64,000 bases of DNA, taken from the NCBI RefSeq assembly GCF_963676275.1, contig NZ_OY781091.1, positions 846,775 to 910,774 of the forward strand. The letters run 5' to 3'. Position numbers and translations under genes: made by a program. Shown here in pieces: positions 60,786 through 64,000 of this stretch (position 1 is the stretch's first letter; each line of letters begins with the position of its first letter). The notes below the pieces were generated by a model. It was given only the letters and a program-made list of their open reading frames with translations, was not told the origin of the DNA and made no database searches. The stretch is from an uncultured Cohaesibacter sp. (GTDB lineage Bacteria; Pseudomonadota; Alphaproteobacteria; Rhizobiales; Cohaesibacteraceae).

Positions 60786-61664
60786 ATGAGCTGGCATGAG
60801 CGCCTGAAACAAAAGGCAATGGATGCCGAAGGCGCGGCAGGCAGCGATACTCAAACGGGAGATGCCAGCATGGCCGAGCCTGAAGGCAAGCATCAAATGG
60901 CCTTCGAGCATTGTGGCGAAAGCTTCATCGCCAGCCTTTCCGGAGCGCTCTTCTGGCCCGCACAGGATGCCTTGCTGGTGGCCGACCTGCATCTGGAAAA
61001 AGGCTCGGCCTTTGCCCGTAGCGGACAGTTTCTGCCCCCCTATGACAGTCAAAAGACGCTCGCCCAATTGCATCGCGATGTTGCCCGTTTCACCCCGGCC
61101 AGAGTGATCTGCCTTGGTGACAGTTTCCATGATGTGGATGCAATATCGCGCATGAGCCCGCAAGTGGCTGACGCATTGCAGCGGCTTGTTGATCAGCAGG
61201 ACTGGATATGGTTGACCGGCAACCATGATCCCGCCATTGCCGATCATCCGGGGGGCGTGGTCCGCGATGGCATGGCCCTTCTCGGGCAGGCCAATCTGGT
61301 AACGCTGTGCCATGAGCCGGGAGAGGCTGCAAGCACCGAAAGCGCCCAAGCGGCAACTCTCGATCCATCAGTTACTGGCAGGCTTGAAATCTGCGGTCAC
61401 CTGCATCCGGTGGCCAGAATTCCCGCCCGAGGGCGCATCCTGCGCCGCAAATGTTTCCTGCTCACCGATGAACGGATCATCATGCCGGCCTATGGCAGCT
61501 ATACCGGTGGTCTTGAATTGTGCGATGAGGCCTTCCGCCCCCTGATGACTGCGGAGGCCAGAATGCTGGTGATCGGGCGGCAGACGCTGGCCATGCATGA
61601 GGCCGGACTCTCAGTACCAAGGGGCAGGAATAAGAAGGGCGGCAAGGGCGGCCCACGGGATTAG
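60786..61664 (+). CDS. pdeM: Ligase-associated DNA damage response endonuclease PdeM
   Basis: 292 residues from ATG 60786 (AGGAG about 9 bases upstream). Calcineurin-like metallophosphoesterase motifs: ADLHLEKG (residues 67-74), GDSFHD, GNHDP and GHLHP. It ends in a basic tail (RGRNKKGGKGG). PdeM is the nuclease that acts together with the Lhr helicase in the ligase-associated repair set. The N-terminal 35 residues are low-complexity and could be trimmed if translation starts at a later Met. It converges with the next gene with a 4-base overlap. Confidence 0.93.
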   Translation: MSWHERLKQKAMDAEGAAGSDTQTGDASMAEPEGKHQMAFEHCGESFIASLSGALFWPAQDALLVADLHLEKGSAFARSGQFLPPYDSQKTLAQLHRDVARFTPARVICLGDSFHDVDAISRMSPQVADALQRLVDQQDWIWLTGNHDPAIADHPGGVVRDGMALLGQANLVTLCHEPGEAASTESAQAATLDPSVTGRLEICGHLHPVARIPARGRILRRKCFLLTDERIIMPAYGSYTGGLELCDEAFRPLMTAEARMLVIGRQTLAMHEAGLSVPRGRNKKGGKGGPRD

Positions 61665-62446
61665 TTTTTGCGAAACACCACGCCGGTCAGCCAGCCGGTA
61701 AAGAGCGCAATCAGAACGCAGGCCAGACCGTAGAAAAATTCATGGTCCCGCGCCAGCGTGAAGGCATGCTGTTCAAAGCCGGTCTTGGCCACATGCAGGC
61801 TCTGCGTCTCCGAATGCAGCAGCGCACCGCCGCGCAGCAAATGCACCGTCACCTGATATTCCCCGACCTCCACATTGGCAGGAATGGGGATCTTGCTGCG
61901 AAACAGGGCCTGGCTTAGGAAGGTGACCGAGGACTGATCGTCGTTATAGAGGCCTTTTTCCCGCATCTTGCGCAAGGCTGCGACGCGGAAAGGATCATAG
62001 GTGGCGAAACGATCCTGCGGATTGAAAGTGGTGGGCAGCAACAGATATTGCGTGCCGATCTGCAATTTCGCCAGCAGCGATGGATGCGCGATATCGCTGA
62101 TCTTGCGTGTCGTCGCCATGGCGTAGAAATTCGGTGCATTGGGATAGAGCCTGCGCTCCTTGTTGATCCAGATGCCAAATGTCCGCCCCTTGCGGCGCGA
62201 GACGAGGGTCTGGTTCCAACCCCTGACAATGACCACCAGATCATAGGGTTCGCCGCGCGAGACAGTCGATGCGTCCCGCTCGATGGTGCCGAAGACGACA
62301 ATGTCCGAGCCGGTGAAATTGGAAGAGATCTTGATGACCCTGTCGGATAGATCGGCAACAATGCGCTCGCTATGGGCAATGCTTGCGGAAAAGCCCAGAG
62401 AGAGAACAAAGCCCAGAGCCAGCCTGACAAGGCGCAACAGGATCAT
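61661..62446 (-). CDS. TIGR02186 family exported protein
   Basis: 261 residues. Signal peptide MILLRLVRLALGFVLSLGFSASIAHS, beta-rich soluble domain (RIVADLSDRVIKISSNFTGSDIVVFGTIERDAS opens the family), and a C-terminal membrane helix (HEFFYGLACVLIALFTGWLTGVVF). Family members sit next to TSUP transporters in many alphaproteobacteria. Role unknown; likely anchored with its bulk in the periplasm. Coupled by an ATGA overlap to the transporter gene. Confidence 0.87.
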   Translation of the reverse strand: MILLRLVRLALGFVLSLGFSASIAHSERIVADLSDRVIKISSNFTGSDIVVFGTIERDASTVSRGEPYDLVVIVRGWNQTLVSRRKGRTFGIWINKERRLYPNAPNFYAMATTRKISDIAHPSLLAKLQIGTQYLLLPTTFNPQDRFATYDPFRVAALRKMREKGLYNDDQSSVTFLSQALFRSKIPIPANVEVGEYQVTVHLLRGGALLHSETQSLHVAKTGFEQHAFTLARDHEFFYGLACVLIALFTGWLTGVVFRKN

Positions 62447-63366
62447 CTGTTCACCTCCATCACCTCGGTGCTGTAATGGTCGGTCGGCTCCAGAATGAGG
62501 TCGACAGCGAAGCGCAAGCCGACCATGAGCACAAGAATGCCCAGCAGCGCGCGCAACTGTTCGCCCTTCATTTTCTGCCCGATCTGTGCCCCGAATTGAG
62601 CGCCAATGGTGCCGCCCACCATCAGGATCAGCGCCAGAACGATATCAACCGAATGGTTGGTCGTGGCATGCAGGATGGTAGCCACCGCCATGGTGACGAG
62701 AATCTGGTAAAGCGAGGTTCCGATGACCACCGCCGTTGGCACGCGCAACAGATAGATCAGCGCTGGCACCAGCATGAAGCCGCCACCAATACCCAGAACC
62801 GTACCCAGAAAACCGATGCTGCCGCCGATTGCCAGAACCGGTAGCACGCTGACATAGATCTTGGATTTCTTGAACCGCATCTTCAGCGGCAGGCCATGGA
62901 TCCAGTTATGCTGGCCGGGCTTGCGGGCGGTAACGATCCCCTTGCGCGCCTTGACGATGGCACGCACGCTTTCCATCACCATCAATGTGCCGACCGCGCC
63001 AAGGAAGGTCACATAGGATATGGAAATGATCAGATCCAGTTGCCCCAATGCACGCAATTGCTTGAAGACAAAAACGCCGATGGTCGAGCCTGCAATACCG
63101 GCGGTAAAGAGCACCGTACCCAGCTTGAGGTCGAGATTGCCGGTTCTGAGATAGGCAAGGGCACCGGTGGTGGAAGAGGCTGTGATCTGGGCCGTTACCG
63201 AAGCGACCGCGACGGCGGGTGAAATGCCGTAGAAAATCAGCAGCGGCGTGAGCAGAAATCCGCCGCCAACCCCGAAAATGCCCGACAGGAACCCCACCGT
63301 GCCTCCCATGCCAAGGATGACAAAGATGTTGACAGGCATTTCAGCGATAGGCAGGTAGAGCTCCAC
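62443..63366 (-). CDS. TSUP/TauE-SafE family anion exporter
   Basis: 307 residues, eight to nine membrane helices. The repeated motif GGTVGFLSGIFGVGGGFLLTPLLIFYG (17-43) and its second-half copy GGSIGFLGTVLGIGGGFMLVPALIYLLRVP define TauE/SafE. Likely exports sulfite, sulfoacetate or a related anion; fits with the sulfur genes elsewhere, by inference only. First gene of the operon; its stop overlaps the start of the TIGR02186 gene by 4 bases. Confidence 0.92.
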   Translation of the reverse strand: MELYLPIAEMPVNIFVILGMGGTVGFLSGIFGVGGGFLLTPLLIFYGISPAVAVASVTAQITASSTTGALAYLRTGNLDLKLGTVLFTAGIAGSTIGVFVFKQLRALGQLDLIISISYVTFLGAVGTLMVMESVRAIVKARKGIVTARKPGQHNWIHGLPLKMRFKKSKIYVSVLPVLAIGGSIGFLGTVLGIGGGFMLVPALIYLLRVPTAVVIGTSLYQILVTMAVATILHATTNHSVDIVLALILMVGGTIGAQFGAQIGQKMKGEQLRALLGILVLMVGLRFAVDLILEPTDHYSTEVMEVNR

Positions 63367-63791
63367 GCGCTACTCCTGTTTTCCAGCCGCCAGAGTTGCT
63401 TTCAGAGTTGCTTTCCTGCCGGGGCAATCTTGCCCGACATTTCCAGCAAATGGGTCAAAGAACAAATTGCCTTTGGCTTGCCATCCCAAGGTGCGGCCCT
63501 ACAGGCGTTTTGCTCCACTTTCATCTTCTGACATGATGCATCAAGAACATTCAGAAAAGATGAAAGACATGTTCTGCATCAATCCCATATCGAGCGACCC
63601 GGTGTCAACGAAACATCTCGTAAATCACGTGAAATTGCACCGACTTGCTTGCAAATGAGGCCAGATGGCAGATCATTGGTCGGCTCATTATCTGCAAGGG
63701 GAAAGTTATGTGAGCAAGGCGGGTGTGAGCTCCACATCCGCCTTGCAAATCTATTGCTGATCCGGCCGGGCAATCCCGGCCTGTTAACAGG
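63367..63791. other. Intergenic stretch with two strong hairpins
   Basis: 425 bases without a supported gene. TTTCATCTTCTGA (63519-63531) pairs with TCAGAAAAGATGAAA (63551-63565) with a 2-base bulge. A second hairpin at 63714-63746 (GCAAGGCGG/CCGCCTTGC plus inner TGTG/CACA) follows the stop of the right-hand gene. CCTGTTAACAGG at 63780-63791 is a perfect 12-bp palindrome directly after that stop, with GGCCGGG/CCCGGCC beside it. None has a clear T-run. Confidence 0.5.
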
Positions 63792-64000
63792 TCAGAGCGT
63801 ACGCTGCGCCAGTGCTTCCAGAAGCGCCGCATCGATCTCGCCGGTGACTTTCAGACCGGCAATTTCCTGAAAGTTGCGGATCGCCATGCGCGTGCGTGGT
63901 CCCATCTGCCCATCTGCCGGTCCGGCGCTGTAGCCTAGCGCTCCGAGCATATTCTGTGCCTTGGCAATGATCCTCTGATCTGCGGCCAGACGCTGATTGG
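63792..64000 (-). CDS. Peptidoglycan-binding (PG_binding_1) domain protein, C-terminal part (cut by window edge)
   Basis: Reading the minus strand, the open frame ends with a TGA at 63794-63792 and gives 69 residues ending LLEALAQRTL. MLGALGYSAGPADGQMGPRT and RMAIRNFQEIAGLKVTG are the classical peptidoglycan-binding repeat (LGYxxGxxDGxxGxxTxxAxxxFQ). Such a domain binds peptidoglycan and is usually the C-terminal part of an amidase, transpeptidase or anchored protein. The N-terminus lies outside the window, so the enzyme is unknown. Confidence 0.85.
   Translation of the reverse strand, partial: NQRLAADQRIIAKAQNMLGALGYSAGPADGQMGPRTRMAIRNFQEIAGLKVTGEIDAALLEALAQRTL

Overview
The window is a stretch of alphaproteobacterial chromosome, most likely Hyphomicrobiales and Cohaesibacter-like. 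This is an inference from gene families and from the SAM-II riboswitch in front of metZ, not from any search. Gene density is high, codon use looks even throughout, and I see no phage, transposon, CRISPR array or rRNA. One tRNA, Gly(CCC), is present. Both ends cut genes: a PhoR-like sensor kinase on the left and a peptidoglycan-binding protein on the right.

Layout. 1-13 kb holds housekeeping and stress genes: apaG, a CDP-alcohol phosphotransferase, a VOC protein, a rhodanese/YeeE/small-membrane-protein sulfur operon, a thioesterase, metZ with SAM-II leader and attenuator, two tandem unknown cysteine-containing paralogues, dcd, a YigZ-like protein, a CelD/BcsL-like GNAT and a glutathione transferase. 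13-18.7 kb holds a bacterial voltage-gated sodium channel, tRNA-Gly, an MFS transporter, an EthD-like protein and an outer-membrane barrel. 18.7-28.9 kb is the most distinctive part: iorA-iorB-phosphate acyltransferase-butyrate kinase-membrane protein-ferredoxin-flavoprotein-PhlG-like hydrolase, followed by a LysR regulator and a strong terminator. 29-46 kb holds a cytochrome c peroxidase, two diguanylate cyclases, redox proteins (Spx/ArsC-like, secreted MsrA), recQ, a glycosyltransferase-esterase fusion, a solute-binding protein, a sterol-desaturase-like protein, a TEX30-like hydrolase, a DUF930 protein, thymidine kinase, an acyltransferase and a TerB-like protein. 46-64 kb holds class I lysyl-tRNA synthetase with a possible attenuator, a secreted peptidase-like hydrolase, an SNase-like membrane protein, an S24-like regulator, the DUF952-pyrD-arsC operon, a MATE pump, a DUF6460 protein, a third diguanylate cyclase, the Lhr-like helicase/PdeM pair and a TSUP exporter operon.

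How it fits together. The best candidate for an undescribed system is the 19.4-27.4 kb gene set. IorAB can oxidise a 2-oxo acid to an acyl-CoA with reduced ferredoxin. Phosphate acyltransferase and butyrate kinase can convert acyl-CoA to free acid plus ATP. A ferredoxin-coupled FAD reductase and a 6-helix membrane protein could take the electrons. A putative metal-dependent C-C hydrolase of the phloroglucinol-hydrolase type may feed or drain the route. The substrate is unknown. A second notable item is the in-frame GT2-esterase fusion with a Shine-Dalgarno sequence and start codon exactly at the domain junction.
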